Origin: Dyadobacter luticola
Lineage (GTDB): Bacteria > Bacteroidota > Bacteroidia > Cytophagales > Spirosomataceae
DNA length: 64,000 bases
Direction of reading: 5' to 3'
Assembly: GCF_005860805.1 (NCBI RefSeq)
Contig: NZ_VCEJ01000008.1
Span: 516,008 to 580,007, forward strand
Positions within the stretch are counted from its first letter, which is position 1; the number at the start of each line of letters is the position of its first letter. Below the pieces are notes generated by a model that saw nothing but the letters and a program-made list of their open reading frames with translations, searched no databases and was not told the DNA's origin. A program made the position numbers and the translations under genes. Of the stretch, positions 43,901 through 54,000 are shown one piece after another.

Positions 43901-44202
43901 GTAATGTCGATCACGGATTTGGCACCGATCACAACTTCTTGTTTCATGTAGCCGATTGAAGAGAATACGAGGGCGGCGTCAGCGCCTTTTGCCTCGATGG
44001 AATAACGGCCCTCGGCGTCGGTCACGGTACCTGTGTTCGTACCTTTCACCTGCACATTGACGCCCGGAATACCCGCGCCATCAACTGATGAAATGACCTT
44101 TCCGGTAACCTGTTTGTCTTGCGCATAGGTAGTAGCCGAGCTTAGCACTGCCCACACCAAAACTGTTACGGAAGTCAAAAAGACTCGTAAATTTTGTTTC
44201 AT
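40942..44202 (-). CDS. SusC/RagA-family TonB-linked outer-membrane transporter
   Basis: TonB-dependent channel of 1086 aa. In order: a signal peptide ending TTYAQ at about residue 28, a carboxypeptidase-regulatory-like domain (about 32-110, KVISSVDGAGIPGVNVQVKG), the plug with TEVVVTGYASQRKQDITGAV and MQVLKDASAASIYGARAANG, then a beta-barrel ending LVGLRFGF with the terminal Phe. No STN domain is present. It is 33 bp upstream of SusD, forming an operon; no glycoside hydrolase, sulfatase or sensor is beside it. Confidence 0.95.
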   Translation of the reverse strand: MKQNLRVFLTSVTVLVWAVLSSATTYAQDKQVTGKVISSVDGAGIPGVNVQVKGTNTGTVTDAEGRYSIEAKGADAALVFSSIGYMKQEVVIGAKSVIDITLSDDVKSLTEVVVTGYASQRKQDITGAVTVISPKELTSVPSASVTQMLQGRAAGVTVGNDNSPGGGTMVRIRGFGSINNNSPLFVIDGVPTQGTLNQINPNDIESMQVLKDASAASIYGARAANGVVIITTKKGKPGEPSISFDFYTGTQRPGKMLNLLNTKELGEYLYQSDLGAGKTPSVTSPSVQYKFGPNGEQTIADYIYPNVYGELPSNYTYTNDIADPNLGKTAFNITKANKEGTDWQDVIFDPAPISNYQIGASGGSKSAKYAISANHFKQDGILRFTKYRRYSVRANTEFTKGKVTVGENITFSYDERQGITNNDESNPIMFAIRVHPIIPVFDITGGPKALGGTNTSDFNGFAGSRGSNLGNAPNPLARLYREKDNITKGTHVFGNMFAQIDILPGLVGRTSFGLEYNQSNRSEYFHRDIEAAEARNANSLNVINNLDRSITWFNTLNYSKIIGSHNLNVLVGTEAVKTYSFGFQASRSGFAFDDIDYRYLDAGSAAGLANAGGGATRSALFSQFGKINYGFKDLFLADFTLRRDGSSRFSEANRYGIFPAFSVGLRMTELEFMKPAKKFVDDLKLRFGWGKTGNQLIPNVYNAYTLYAADPQNNGYDINGTGTSIVGGFDLVQFGNTNGKWETNTSTNIGLDAVLLNNKLELVVDVYNRKTTDMLTQIAIPRTAGTGTIPYTNIGEVTNKGFDIGLNFRDKKGDFYYTAGVNFGHYKNNVVRLNNDPNSTIFGFTTRLPAMSATKAGYPIASYYGYFVDGVIKDQAEADAAPKFGSYTREGVFKFRDVNGDGVITAADRTIIGNPHPKFNYGVNLNIGYKAFDLTLFGQGVYGNQIFNYTRYWTDFNVFQGNRSKDMLYNSWKKSGDNAKLPRLNSGDATSQQVSSYFLEDGSYFRFKNIQLTYTLPTSLLKKIKINSAQVYVQGQNLFTFTKYTGLDPDINLRRSGTDNQDIHMGVDEGAYPVSKSYLVGLRFGF

Positions 44203-44253
44203 AAAATTGGAGTTAGAGAGTTAAGAATGTATTAGTAATTATCAATATAATAT

Positions 44254-44261
44254 CAAAAATA
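44254..44261 (-). promoter_or_regulatory. -7 element TATTTTTG for the second susC
   Basis: An exact TAnnTTTG match 52 bp before the SusC start. The 220-bp spacer to the uvrA promoter is otherwise AT-rich without clear features. Confidence 0.4.
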
Positions 44262-44417
44262 CAAATTGGTCTGATATTACTATGCTTGGAAAAGTATTTT
44301 GGAAATAAATATTATAACTATACTTATGGTTACAAATGAAGTTTTCAGGTTATTGTCCTAGTTCGGGAACGATTGCGCTTCGACCCTTTCCCTTTTTATT
44401 ACAATAAAATGTTAAGA

Positions 44418-44477
44418 TAATTTTGTGGTTAAATCGCGCAAAATTTATGCAACTCAACTTTTACTTTTGTGGTTAAA
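44418..44477 (+). promoter_or_regulatory. Duplicated uvrA promoter block
   Basis: TAATTTTG (44418-44425) and TACTTTTG (44462-44469) are both TAnnTTTG elements, and each runs into the same 13-mer TTTTGTGGTTAAA (44421-44433 and 44465-44477), 44 bp apart. The second leaves a leader of about 11 nt before the ATG at 44485. Confidence 0.55.
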
Positions 44478-44484
44478 CATAGAT

Positions 44485-47373
44485 ATGCACTTTCAGCAGC
44501 AAGATAAAAACGACAGGATTTTGGAACATCAACATGATTTAGCATTGGTTGGAGAAGACTTGATTGAGGTAGAAGGTGCACGAGAGCATAACCTGAAAAA
44601 CATTGACGTCAGCATTCCCAGGAACAAGCTGGTGGTGGTGACGGGGATTAGCGGAAGCGGCAAATCTTCCCTGGCTTTTGATACGATTTATGCGGAAGGA
44701 CAGCGCCGGTATATGGAGAGTTTTTCCTCCTATGCGCGAGGTTTTATCGGAGAAATGGAGCGGCCGGATGTAGATAAAATCAGTGGATTATCGCCTGTAA
44801 TCAGCATTGAGCAGAAAACGACTTCGCGGAACCCGCGCTCTACGGTCGGTACCGTTACTGAAATTTATGACTTCCTGCGGCTTCTTTACGCCCGCGCGGG
44901 TGACGCATATTCGTATGTGACGGGCAGGCGGATGATCAAGCAATCGCAGGACCAGATCGTGAACCAGATGCTGACGCAGTTTCTGGGACAGAAAATTATT
45001 CTGCTCGCGCCGGTGGTAAAAGGCCGGAAAGGTCACTACCGCGAGTTGTTTGTGCAGATAACGCGTCTTGGATATACGAAGGTGCGGGTAGATGGTGAGG
45101 TACAGGACATTACCGCCAAAATGCAGCTCGACCGGTACAAAGTGCATGACATTGAAATCGTGATTGACCGGGTAATTCCGAAGAAAGAAGAGGAAGATCC
45201 GCAGTCGAGATACCGGCTCAGCCAATCGGTAGCGACGGCTATCAAGCAGGGAAAAGGTGCATTAATGGTGCTGGATGCGAAAGGAGAAACGTACTATTTC
45301 TCGCAAAATTTGATGGATCCTGAGTCTGGGATCAGTTACGACGATCCGGCGCCGAATGCGTTTTCCTTTAACTCACCGTATGGCTGGTGCCCTACCTGTC
45401 AAGGTTTGGGGATGATCGAGGAGATTACGGAAGATTCGATCATGCCGGATAAATCGTTGAGCATCAGCAAGGGTGGGATCGCGCCGATGGGTGAATACCG
45501 TGAGGCGTGGATTTTCAAGCAGCTGGAAGTTTTGCTCAAAAAATTCAAGGTAACATTGCAGACACCGCTGGAAAAATTCCCGGAAGAAGCGATCAAGCTG
45601 GTGCTTTTTGGAAGTGAAGATGCCGTGCCGGTACCTTCCAAAAAATATCCTGGAACGGAGTGGGAAACCAAATTTGACGGGATCATCAACTTCCTGAAAA
45701 GGCAGCAGGAATCCGGAAATGAGAAAATCCAGGATTGGCTGAAAGATTTCATGGTGGTTCAGGTTTGTCCGGAATGTCAGGGAAAAAGGTTGAAAAAAGA
45801 ATCCCTGCATTTTAAAATTGATGGAAAAGATATTGCTGAATTGTCCGATAGTGACATTCGGGTTTTGGCGGATTGGTTGGTAAACCTGGAAGACAGGCTT
45901 GAAGACCGTCAGAAGGTAATCGGCCACGAGGTTTTAAAAGAAATAAGAAAAAGAGTAGGTTTTCTGCTCGACGTGGGTCTGGATTACCTGACATTGAACC
46001 GGGCTCTAAGAACATTATCCGGCGGAGAGGCGCAGCGGATCCGGCTTGCGACGCAGATCGGGACACAGCTGACGGGCGTGCTTTATATTATGGATGAACC
46101 GAGCATCGGGCTGCACCAGCGGGATAATGTGCGGCTGATCAATTCTTTGAAAAGCCTGCGGGATCTTGGAAACACGGTTTTGGTGGTGGAGCATGATAAG
46201 GATATGATGCTGGCTTCGGACTACATTCTCGACATTGGGCCGGGAGCGGGCCGCCACGGTGGGAATGTGGTGGGAGCCGGAGAGCCGGAAGCATTTTTGA
46301 AAAATGGCTCGCTCACAGCAGATTATCTGGCGGGTAGAGAAACCATTGAAGTGCCTAAAAAGCGTAGAAAGGGAAATGGTAATGTGATCACCTTGAAAGG
46401 ATGCACAGGCCACAATTTGAAAAATGTGAATATGTCGTTCCCTCTGGGGACGATGATTTGTGTGACCGGCGTGAGCGGAAGCGGCAAGTCTTCTTTGATC
46501 CACGAAACATTGTTTCCGCTGCTCAATCATTATTTTTACAAATCCCGCCGCGAGCCGCTGCCTTACAAATCCATCGAAGGTTTGGAGCACATTGATAAGG
46601 TGATCGAGGTAGACCAAACGCCAATCGGACGTACACCGCGTTCGAACCCGGCGACTTACACCAATTTATTTACAGATATCCGCACACTGTTCGCTGAGTT
46701 ACCGGAAGCCAAAATCCGCGGCTACAAGCCGGGACGTTTTTCATTCAATGTAAAAGGTGGGCGCTGCGAAGATTGCGAAGGCGCGGGGATGAAAAAAATC
46801 GAAATGGATTTTCTGCCGGACGTGCATATCAACTGCGAAACCTGCAAAGGAAAACGTTTCAACAGGGAAACATTGGAAGTGCGTTTTAAAGGAAAGTCCA
46901 TCGCAGATATCCTGGATATGACTGTGGAAACTGCCCTGGAATTTTTTGAAAACCAGCCAAGACTTTTGCGTAAAGTACAGACATTGAATGATGTAGGTCT
47001 TGGCTACATTACCCTCGGCCAGCATGCTACAACATTGTCGGGCGGCGAGGCGCAGCGGGTGAAACTGTCAGAAGAATTATCCAAGCGAGATACCGGCAAA
47101 ACGTTATACATTCTCGACGAGCCGACCACCGGGCTGCATTTCCAGGATATCAGACATTTGTTGAGGGTCTTGAACAAACTCGTAGAAAAAGGAAATACGG
47201 TCCTGATCATCGAGCATAACCTGGACGTAATCAAAGTAGCCGATCACATTATCGACGTCGGTCCCGAGGGCGGCGCGAAAGGCGGGAAGATCATTGCAGA
47301 AGGTACGCCGGAGAAAGTTTCAAAAGTAAAAGGAAGCTTCACCGGACATTTTCTCGCGGAAGAATTGAAATAA
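44485..47373 (+). CDS. uvrA: Excinuclease ABC subunit A
   Basis: Damage-recognition ATPase of nucleotide excision repair, 962 aa from the chosen ATG. It has two ABC ATPase halves: the first Walker A in GISGSGKSSLAFD, the second in GVSGSGKSSLIHE, each with a LSGGEAQR signature. Zinc-binding cysteine pairs are visible as CPTCQGLG, CPECQGKR, CEDCEGAG and CETCKGKR. The UvrB-binding region follows ISGLSPVISIEQKTTSRNPRSTVGT. I start at 44485; the earlier in-frame GTG at 44425 lies on a promoter element and would add a non-family extension. uvrB is not nearby. Confidence 0.96.
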   Translation: MHFQQQDKNDRILEHQHDLALVGEDLIEVEGAREHNLKNIDVSIPRNKLVVVTGISGSGKSSLAFDTIYAEGQRRYMESFSSYARGFIGEMERPDVDKISGLSPVISIEQKTTSRNPRSTVGTVTEIYDFLRLLYARAGDAYSYVTGRRMIKQSQDQIVNQMLTQFLGQKIILLAPVVKGRKGHYRELFVQITRLGYTKVRVDGEVQDITAKMQLDRYKVHDIEIVIDRVIPKKEEEDPQSRYRLSQSVATAIKQGKGALMVLDAKGETYYFSQNLMDPESGISYDDPAPNAFSFNSPYGWCPTCQGLGMIEEITEDSIMPDKSLSISKGGIAPMGEYREAWIFKQLEVLLKKFKVTLQTPLEKFPEEAIKLVLFGSEDAVPVPSKKYPGTEWETKFDGIINFLKRQQESGNEKIQDWLKDFMVVQVCPECQGKRLKKESLHFKIDGKDIAELSDSDIRVLADWLVNLEDRLEDRQKVIGHEVLKEIRKRVGFLLDVGLDYLTLNRALRTLSGGEAQRIRLATQIGTQLTGVLYIMDEPSIGLHQRDNVRLINSLKSLRDLGNTVLVVEHDKDMMLASDYILDIGPGAGRHGGNVVGAGEPEAFLKNGSLTADYLAGRETIEVPKKRRKGNGNVITLKGCTGHNLKNVNMSFPLGTMICVTGVSGSGKSSLIHETLFPLLNHYFYKSRREPLPYKSIEGLEHIDKVIEVDQTPIGRTPRSNPATYTNLFTDIRTLFAELPEAKIRGYKPGRFSFNVKGGRCEDCEGAGMKKIEMDFLPDVHINCETCKGKRFNRETLEVRFKGKSIADILDMTVETALEFFENQPRLLRKVQTLNDVGLGYITLGQHATTLSGGEAQRVKLSEELSKRDTGKTLYILDEPTTGLHFQDIRHLLRVLNKLVEKGNTVLIIEHNLDVIKVADHIIDVGPEGGAKGGKIIAEGTPEKVSKVKGSFTGHFLAEELK

Positions 47374-47391
47374 AAATTTAGAATAAAAATG

Positions 47392-47430
47392 AATGCGTAC
47401 TTCCTTGAAAGCAAGGCAAGTACGCATTTT
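47392..47430. terminator. Intrinsic terminator between uvrA and the lipoprotein gene
   Basis: AATGCGTACTTCCTTG pairs with CAAGG-CAAGTACGCATT with one bulge, flanked by A and T runs, so it can end both convergent genes. Confidence 0.8.
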
Positions 47431-48795
47431 TTATTTGATTTCGATTTTACTCCAAAAAGGAAGAGAAACAGATTTGTCGGCGTAAACGTGGCGCACTTCG
47501 TAAAAGCCCGGGGCGATAGAAGCGGGTAAAAGATACTCGCCGTAATAAACCGTAATACTGCCGTCACCGTACGAGGGATCATGTTTTACGGCCGCCTTGA
47601 TCGTGACAATTTGTGCACCATTTTTCAATTGCAGATCGGGTAAAACTTTGTTAGGATCACCGCCACCATACATTCTGGTAATCGCCGGGAAAGGGTTCAC
47701 AAAGAAGGGCTTACCTCTTGATAAGCTGATTTTCTTGGCAACAAAAAGTGACCGGTCGGCCGTGGGATAATCATTTGCGCCGGTCCAGATCTGACCAACT
47801 GATTTTTCATTTTCGTTTTTTGAAATGGTCAGGATAACGCCATTTACAAGAACATCATTTTCATAAACACTGACGGAGTAGTTGCCGCTCACGACGCCAG
47901 CTGGGATTATTCCTGATAGTCGACCAGTCTCTTCAAACTTAGCATTCGTTTCATAGGGTTTATCCGTAAATGCATTCTCAATTTTGAGCGTGTACCTGTT
48001 TTTTGATGAAAAGCCAATGCCGGAAATGATCACTTCTTCACCCACGCCCGTGGCCCGGAAAAGCGGATAATTTCCCATTTGATAGACTGCCACTTTCTTT
48101 TGAGTGATCCTGGTTTTTTCGGCAAGCGTCAAAATTTTATCGCCGTATTTCAAGCTGACGCTAATGTCATCCGAATTGACAAAGGACGCCGTATTGCCAA
48201 AATATAAAGCCCCATTATATAAAGAACCGCGATTTTCCTCGCCTGTTTTTTCGTTTTTTAAGATACCAGTCAGTTCGAGCATTTCATCCGGGATAGCAGG
48301 TATCGTTCCCATACCGGACGTAATTTCAACTGGCAGGCTCATTATGCCGTCGGGTTCAATTTGCAAATCGCCCTGATTGATGAACGTACCTTTCAGCGGA
48401 CCATTATGCTTGACGTATATCCTGTATGCTTCCTGCTTTTGGGCGGCAGTACTGACAATAAAATAAAGCGGCGGCCTGCTTCGGAAAGTAAAATCGACCA
48501 CCTTGGGCGACTCGGCACTATGTTCGGTAGTGAGGAATGCGCCGGGATAAAATTTGAAATTGATGCGAAGCCGATCGGAAGTAAAACCAGCAGGCAATGT
48601 GACCTGATATTCATTTGATGCTGAATCAAATGTGATCTTTTCCGCGCCAGGGATTTCAATGTTCTGGATAAAATTTTTGTCTGTAAGCGCGGTGACGATG
48701 ATTTCTTCGTCTTGTGGTGACGGGTTTTCGTCTTTTTTCTTGCAACCAATAAACGCCAGCACGAATGCCAGCGCGAATAGTAAAGAATTTTTCAT
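47431..48795 (-). CDS. Unrecognised exported lipoprotein
   Basis: A 454-aa predicted lipoprotein with lipobox AFIGC (Cys at about residue 18) followed by KKKDENPSPQDEE. Lys after the Cys and no Asp suggest outer-membrane sorting. The rest looks all-beta: an N-terminal Ig-like part with YQVTLPAGFTSDRLRINFKF, a middle IPT/TIG-like part (about residues 230-330, GEEVIISGIGFSSKNRYTLKIE) and a C-terminal beta domain. No catalytic motif is evident. It lies downstream of the LytTR pair on the same strand (58-bp gap), so it may be linked to it. Confidence 0.7.
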   Translation of the reverse strand: MKNSLLFALAFVLAFIGCKKKDENPSPQDEEIIVTALTDKNFIQNIEIPGAEKITFDSASNEYQVTLPAGFTSDRLRINFKFYPGAFLTTEHSAESPKVVDFTFRSRPPLYFIVSTAAQKQEAYRIYVKHNGPLKGTFINQGDLQIEPDGIMSLPVEITSGMGTIPAIPDEMLELTGILKNEKTGEENRGSLYNGALYFGNTASFVNSDDISVSLKYGDKILTLAEKTRITQKKVAVYQMGNYPLFRATGVGEEVIISGIGFSSKNRYTLKIENAFTDKPYETNAKFEETGRLSGIIPAGVVSGNYSVSVYENDVLVNGVILTISKNENEKSVGQIWTGANDYPTADRSLFVAKKISLSRGKPFFVNPFPAITRMYGGGDPNKVLPDLQLKNGAQIVTIKAAVKHDPSYGDGSITVYYGEYLLPASIAPGFYEVRHVYADKSVSLPFWSKIEIK

Positions 48796-48853
48796 GGATA
48801 ACAGGCTGATGGGTTGAGAATCAGTCGTTAATGTAAGTAAAAAATACTTACGG

Positions 48854-49588
48854 TTACATCCACTTGCTCAAATATTGGTTGAAGCTTTCCTTATACTGGT
48901 CGCTGACTGGAATGGTCGTGGCGGCGATTTGGATGGTGTTGCGGGTTACGGCGCTGATTTTATCCAGATTGACGATAAAGGAGCGGTGCACGCGCATGAA
49001 TTTGGAAGGGGGTAGTTTTTCTTCCAAAGCTTTTAAACTGGTGAGGGAAAGAACCGGCTTGGGATCCGATTTGAGGTGAACTTTGACGTAATCTTTAAGT
49101 CCCTCCGTGTACAAAATATCATCATAAGCGATCCTAACCAGTTGATATTCAACTTTCAGGAACAGATATTCATCTTTGTTTTCTGACGATCCCGCCGACG
49201 AAGCTTTTTGCAGTAATTCTGCATAAGCCTGCGCCTTGGATGCAGCACGGAGGAACTCTTCGTAATTAAAGGGTTTTAGGAGATAGTCTATGGCGTCGAC
49301 CCGAAAGCCGTCTAGTGCGTATTGATTGAATGCGGTTGTAAAAATGATCCTCGGAGCGCGTGTACCTGCTTTTTCGAGTATTCTTGCCAATTCAATTCCT
49401 GTCAGATCTGGCATCTGAATGTCCAGGAAGATAACATCAATGTGTTTTGAATTAATCGCCTGCAAAGCTTCTACGGCACTTGAAAACTTGCCGGCAAGAT
49501 TCAAAAAAGGTGTTTTTTCAATGAAAGCGCAGACCAGGCCCAAAGCAAGCGGCTCATCGTCTACTGCGATACATTCGAGGGCACTCAT
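48854..49588 (-). CDS. LytTR-family response regulator
   Basis: A 244-aa response regulator. The receiver domain (about 1-120) has D10-D11 and the phosphoacceptor D56 in FLDIQMPD. The LytTR DNA-binding domain (about 140-244) has YLFLKVEYQLVRIAYDDILY, RVHRSFIVNLDKI and the closing IPVSDQYKESF. It overlaps the upstream histidine kinase by 4 bp (ATGA type), so the two form a LytS/LytR-type two-component pair. Targets are unknown; the divergent outer-membrane gene is a candidate. Confidence 0.93.
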   Translation of the reverse strand: MSALECIAVDDEPLALGLVCAFIEKTPFLNLAGKFSSAVEALQAINSKHIDVIFLDIQMPDLTGIELARILEKAGTRAPRIIFTTAFNQYALDGFRVDAIDYLLKPFNYEEFLRAASKAQAYAELLQKASSAGSSENKDEYLFLKVEYQLVRIAYDDILYTEGLKDYVKVHLKSDPKPVLSLTSLKALEEKLPPSKFMRVHRSFIVNLDKISAVTRNTIQIAATTIPVSDQYKESFNQYLSKWM

Positions 49589-50655
49589 GCAGTTTCCAGT
49601 TCCAGGTGTACTTCAAATTCTTTTTCAGCCTTGTTTTCGTTGACTTCCAGCTGATACTTGCCGGGATAAAGCAGGTCTAGGCGGCGCTGGGTATTGGCCA
49701 GGCCTATACCATTGCTTTCGTCCAGAACAGCTCTTTTGTCACTAAACAAAGTGTTTTTCACCTCCACATGAATTTTCTGACCGTTCTGACGGATCTGAAT
49801 GTCGATGCGGCTGGGTTGCACGGCACTTACACCGTGTTTAAATGCATTTTCAATAAAGGGTAGGAATAGCATTGGGGCAATAGAAACATCGTGCAGCGGG
49901 CTCGGCGGATCGAGGTGGACCGTCACTTTATCGGTCAGCCGGAGCTGCATCAACTGTATGTAATCTTGGGCAAAAGCAATTTCCTGGCTTAGCAGCACGG
50001 TACCATGCTGGGTTTCATACAACACATACCGCATCATCCGCGAAAGCTTGTGCAAAGCTTCCCGCGCTGCCTCCACGTCGATGACCGTCAGAGCATATAT
50101 ATTATTAAGAGTATTAAAAAAGAAGTGCGGATTGATCTGGGCTTTCAGAAACGACAGCTCGGAGTTGATCTTTTCCCTTTCCAGATTCTGGCGGTACTGC
50201 TTGTCCATCTGCGCGCCACGAACTGCTGCAACACTGGTACTTAACCCAATGATCATCAATGCAGTGAGCAGTGCGAAGTTGTCCAGCTTGTCGTGCCGCT
50301 TTTTTTCCCCATTTGTCTCCCGCGCCAGTTTAAATGCACGGTCCATTTGTTCGCTGTGGTTGATCTGGATTTTGACCTGTTCCACAGTAAATGCCAGCGC
50401 CAGGCCGCAGATCACATTAAGGATAATAAATTGGTAATACCGGTTTTTGGCAAGATATCTTGGAAACCAGATATAATAATTTAGGTAAAAGACGAGGACG
50501 AGCAAAGAAAGCAAAACGACTTGCTTCACCCAAAAAGACACAGGAAATACGATTTGCCAGCTTAATGGTTGCCACATCAGGAAAAGAGCGAGAAAACTCC
50601 ATCCTAAAAGATGCAAAAACAACGGTGGGATCTTTCGAGCAGCGCGCGTATCCAT
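49585..50655 (-). CDS. LytS-like sensor histidine kinase (His_kinase/PF06580 type)
   Basis: A 356-aa membrane kinase. Four hydrophobic helices occupy about residues 12-160 (for example FLHLLGWSFLALFLMW), followed by a short coiled linker. The conserved phosphoacceptor is H177 in AQINPHFFFNTLNNI. The ATPase domain (about 240-356) has FIENAFKHGVS (N-box) and GIGLANTQRRLDLLYPG (G-box). No extracellular sensor domain is present, so it may sense the membrane itself or a partner. It is coupled to the response regulator. Confidence 0.92.
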   Translation of the reverse strand: MDTRAARKIPPLFLHLLGWSFLALFLMWQPLSWQIVFPVSFWVKQVVLLSLLVLVFYLNYYIWFPRYLAKNRYYQFIILNVICGLALAFTVEQVKIQINHSEQMDRAFKLARETNGEKKRHDKLDNFALLTALMIIGLSTSVAAVRGAQMDKQYRQNLEREKINSELSFLKAQINPHFFFNTLNNIYALTVIDVEAAREALHKLSRMMRYVLYETQHGTVLLSQEIAFAQDYIQLMQLRLTDKVTVHLDPPSPLHDVSIAPMLFLPFIENAFKHGVSAVQPSRIDIQIRQNGQKIHVEVKNTLFSDKRAVLDESNGIGLANTQRRLDLLYPGKYQLEVNENKAEKEFEVHLELETA

Positions 50656-51012
50656 TTAGGAATAAGTTAGTTTGATCGTGCGAACCAAGGCAATATACTA
50701 ACTGCAATCTTACATGGAAATTGTTAAAACACCTACAAGAGTCGATCAAAGCCGACTAAATACCGACCGTTTCAGGAAGGTAATCTATTAATGAAAAATG
50801 CAAAGATGCGTATTGCTATCCTGCGGGTTTTACAGGGGCACAGGTTTTGTAAATGCATTTAAGACAGGCCTTTGAGCAGAGTAAATCGCGGATTTGTCGT
50901 GTGAAAGCTGCCTTTGATCGGTACTTCTTCCCTTTTCATCTATTCTGTTTTTATTACAATTTTTAAGGATGTTATTTTGATATTCCAGTAATACATTAAT
51001 ACAACCCAAACC
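50656..51012. other. 357-bp divergent intergenic region
   Basis: Lies between the histidine kinase and the outer-membrane barrel gene. I see no exact TAnnTTTG element and no convincing hairpin. A 23-codon frame from about 50791 has no support. It probably holds both promoters. Confidence 0.5.
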
Positions 51013-54000
51013 ATGAAGCTTAGTTTACATTTGACAATTCTGGCGTTTCTGTCAGTGAGCACAATAACCGCTTTTGCACAGTTCCCCGGCGGTGGAGGAG
51101 GCGGCGGCCGCGGAGGTTTTGGCGGCGGTGATCGTGGCGGTGACAGGCAGCGTCCGACGGTGATTCCCGGTACTGCGGAAGACACACCAAAAGGAAATGG
51201 AAAGATCAAGGGTATCCTAATTGATTCCGTGAGTAAGAAACCGGTGGAATTTGCCGCGCTTGCATTGGTAGATATCAAAACAAATAACCCGATCGATGGT
51301 ACTACTACCGACGAAAAGGGGGAGTTCACGATGACGAAAGTGGCGTCCGGCAGCTTTAAGATCCTGATTTCTTTTATCGGTTATAAGACTAAAACAATCA
51401 ATGACATTAAGATAGACCGCAAAACGGAGCTGGATCTGGGCTCGGTAGCCCTGGCGCCGGATGTGGTTCAGCTGAAAGAAGTGGAGGTAGTGGGCATGGC
51501 CCAGCTTGTGGAAGAAAAAGTGGACAGGCTGGTTTATAATGCTGAAAAAGACATTACAAGCAAAGGCGGCGATGCTTCGGACGTAATGAAAAAAGTGCCG
51601 ATGCTGACAGTGGATCTGGACGGAAATGTTTCTTTAAGAGGTAGTTCCAATGTGCGGGTTTTGATCAACAATAAACCTTCGACGATTATCGCGACCAGCG
51701 TGGCGGATGCTTTGCGGCAGATTCCTGCAGATATGATCAAATCGGTGGAGGTAATCACTTCGCCGTCGGCTAAATATGATGCGGAAGGTTCTGCCGGTAT
51801 CATCAACATTGTAACCAAGAAAAGTACAATTCAGGGCGGAACTTTGAACATTGATTCTGGTATCGGTAACCGCGGTTCCAATTTAGGATTAAGAGGAAAT
51901 TACCGGGTCGGAAAAATGGGTTTCAGCCTGGGTGGCTTTGGAAGGTTTGGCTATAACATGCCTGGCAAATCTGAAAATGCGCAGATTGGAAAAACGGAGG
52001 ATTTTTCGGTAAGACAATCTTCTGATTCACATAATAAAAATGCGTTTGGCTCCTACAACCTGGGCTGGGATTATGAAATAGATTCGAAATCTTCGCTTTC
52101 TGCCAATGTTCGGTATGGCTTACGTAACCAGCTCACTTCGCAGGGGTTGACTACCATCAACAGCCGTGCGGGTTCCACGCTTTCCACTTTCAGGGATGTG
52201 GATACCAAAGATTTGTCGGGAACCTGGGACGTGAATGTGGATTATCTCAAAACCATGAGTAAGCCACAGCAGGAACTGAGCATTTCGACCCAGTTTAGCC
52301 GTAACAACCGGACTAACAACTATGTAGCAGACAACTTTTCCATGAGCAGCATGGACGTGCGGGAGTTTTTGAACAACCAATCGAACGATAACAAAAGCCA
52401 CAACCAGGAAAGCACGATCCAGCTGGATTACCAAACACCTATCAAAGACAACCAGTTGTTGGAAATGGGTGGTAAAGCGATTATGCGTCAGGTAGTTAGC
52501 GATTATTTTTACTACAAAGCCAGCGCGCTGGACTCTACTAACAATCTGAACTATGACCAGAATGTAGCGGCCGGTTATCTATCTTATACTTATAGCACCA
52601 AAAGCAAGTTTACAATCAAAGTCGGTTCGCGCTACGAGTACACGACGATCAATGCTAACCAGGGTTCGCGTGAGGGAAACAAAGTCGACCTGGCCATTCC
52701 TTCTTATGGTAACCTGGTTCCAAGTATCAATATTTCTCAGACTTTCGGTAAAGGTCAGACCATTAAACTGGGCTATAACAGAAGATTACAGCGCCCGGGT
52801 ATCCAATATCTGAACCCGAACGTAAATGCTTCTAACCCGCAGAACATTTCTTTCGGTAACCCGAACCTAAAACCTGAATTAACCGACCAGATTGAATTGG
52901 GTACGAGCTTCTTCAAAGGTACGGTTTACATCAATGTTTCGACTTTCGCAAGATTCACAAACGGTTCTATCGAGAGCATCAGAACAGTAAACTCGAACGG
53001 CGTAATCTCCACCACTTTTGGTAACATTGGTCAGAAAAACAATTACGGCGCCAACCTCTTCGGTAACATTACATTGTTCAAAAGATGGCAACTTGGCGGT
53101 GGTTTGGATGCCTATTATGTATCACTTTCCAACAACAATGCTGATCCAACATTGCATTACAGCAACAGTGGGGTGGTCGTCAGCGGTCGTATCCGGACAG
53201 GACTTACCATCAAAAACGGCTGGGGTTTCCAGGGAGGCGGCTTCCTGAGAGGGCGCGATGTGCAGCTGCAAGGCTACCAGACCGGTTTCAGAATGTATGA
53301 TTTTGGGGTGAAGAAAGACTTCAAAAACAAGAGAGGGAGCATTGGATTGGGTATGGAAAACTTCTTCGCACCTGCATTCAAACAGAAAACGGTGCTGGAA
53401 TCTTATACTTTCACGCAGAACAATACCAACCACTTGTATAACAGAGGTTTCCGGGTGAATTTCTCTTATCGCTTAGGTAAAATGACCTTCGTTGAGCAGA
53501 AAACACGCCGCAAAAAATCTGTAAACAATGATGATCAGAAAGGTGACAGCGGCGGCGGTATGGATGCAGGTGGCGGCGGTGGTGGCGCCGCTACGCCGGC
53601 GGTTACTGTGCCAACAATCCGTCAACAAGGTGGTGGTGGTGGTACAAATGGCGGCGGCGCAAATGGCGGCGGAAGGCCACAAGGCATGAGACCAGTAGGA
53701 GCCGACAGTACGGCAAGACCAGCTGGACAAGGCGGAATGCCGATGCGCAATGGTATGCGTGGCGATTCTACCATGAGAAACCCCAACATGCGCCGTGATT
53801 CAACCATGCGTCCAGGCAACATGACGCGTCCGGATTCAACCATGCGTCCCGCCTCTACCATGACGCCGGACTCAACAATGAAACGCGACTCAACATTGGT
53901 TAAACCTTTGGTAATGCCAGCTGACTCAACAAAACCGGACAGTACTGCAAGACCAACGCTACCAACATTACCAGTAAAACAAGATTCTACTGGTCTTCCG

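Noticed and set aside
50791..50862. 23-codon frame in the gap before the barrel gene
   Set aside because: Too short, with no promoter element or recognisable sequence to support it.
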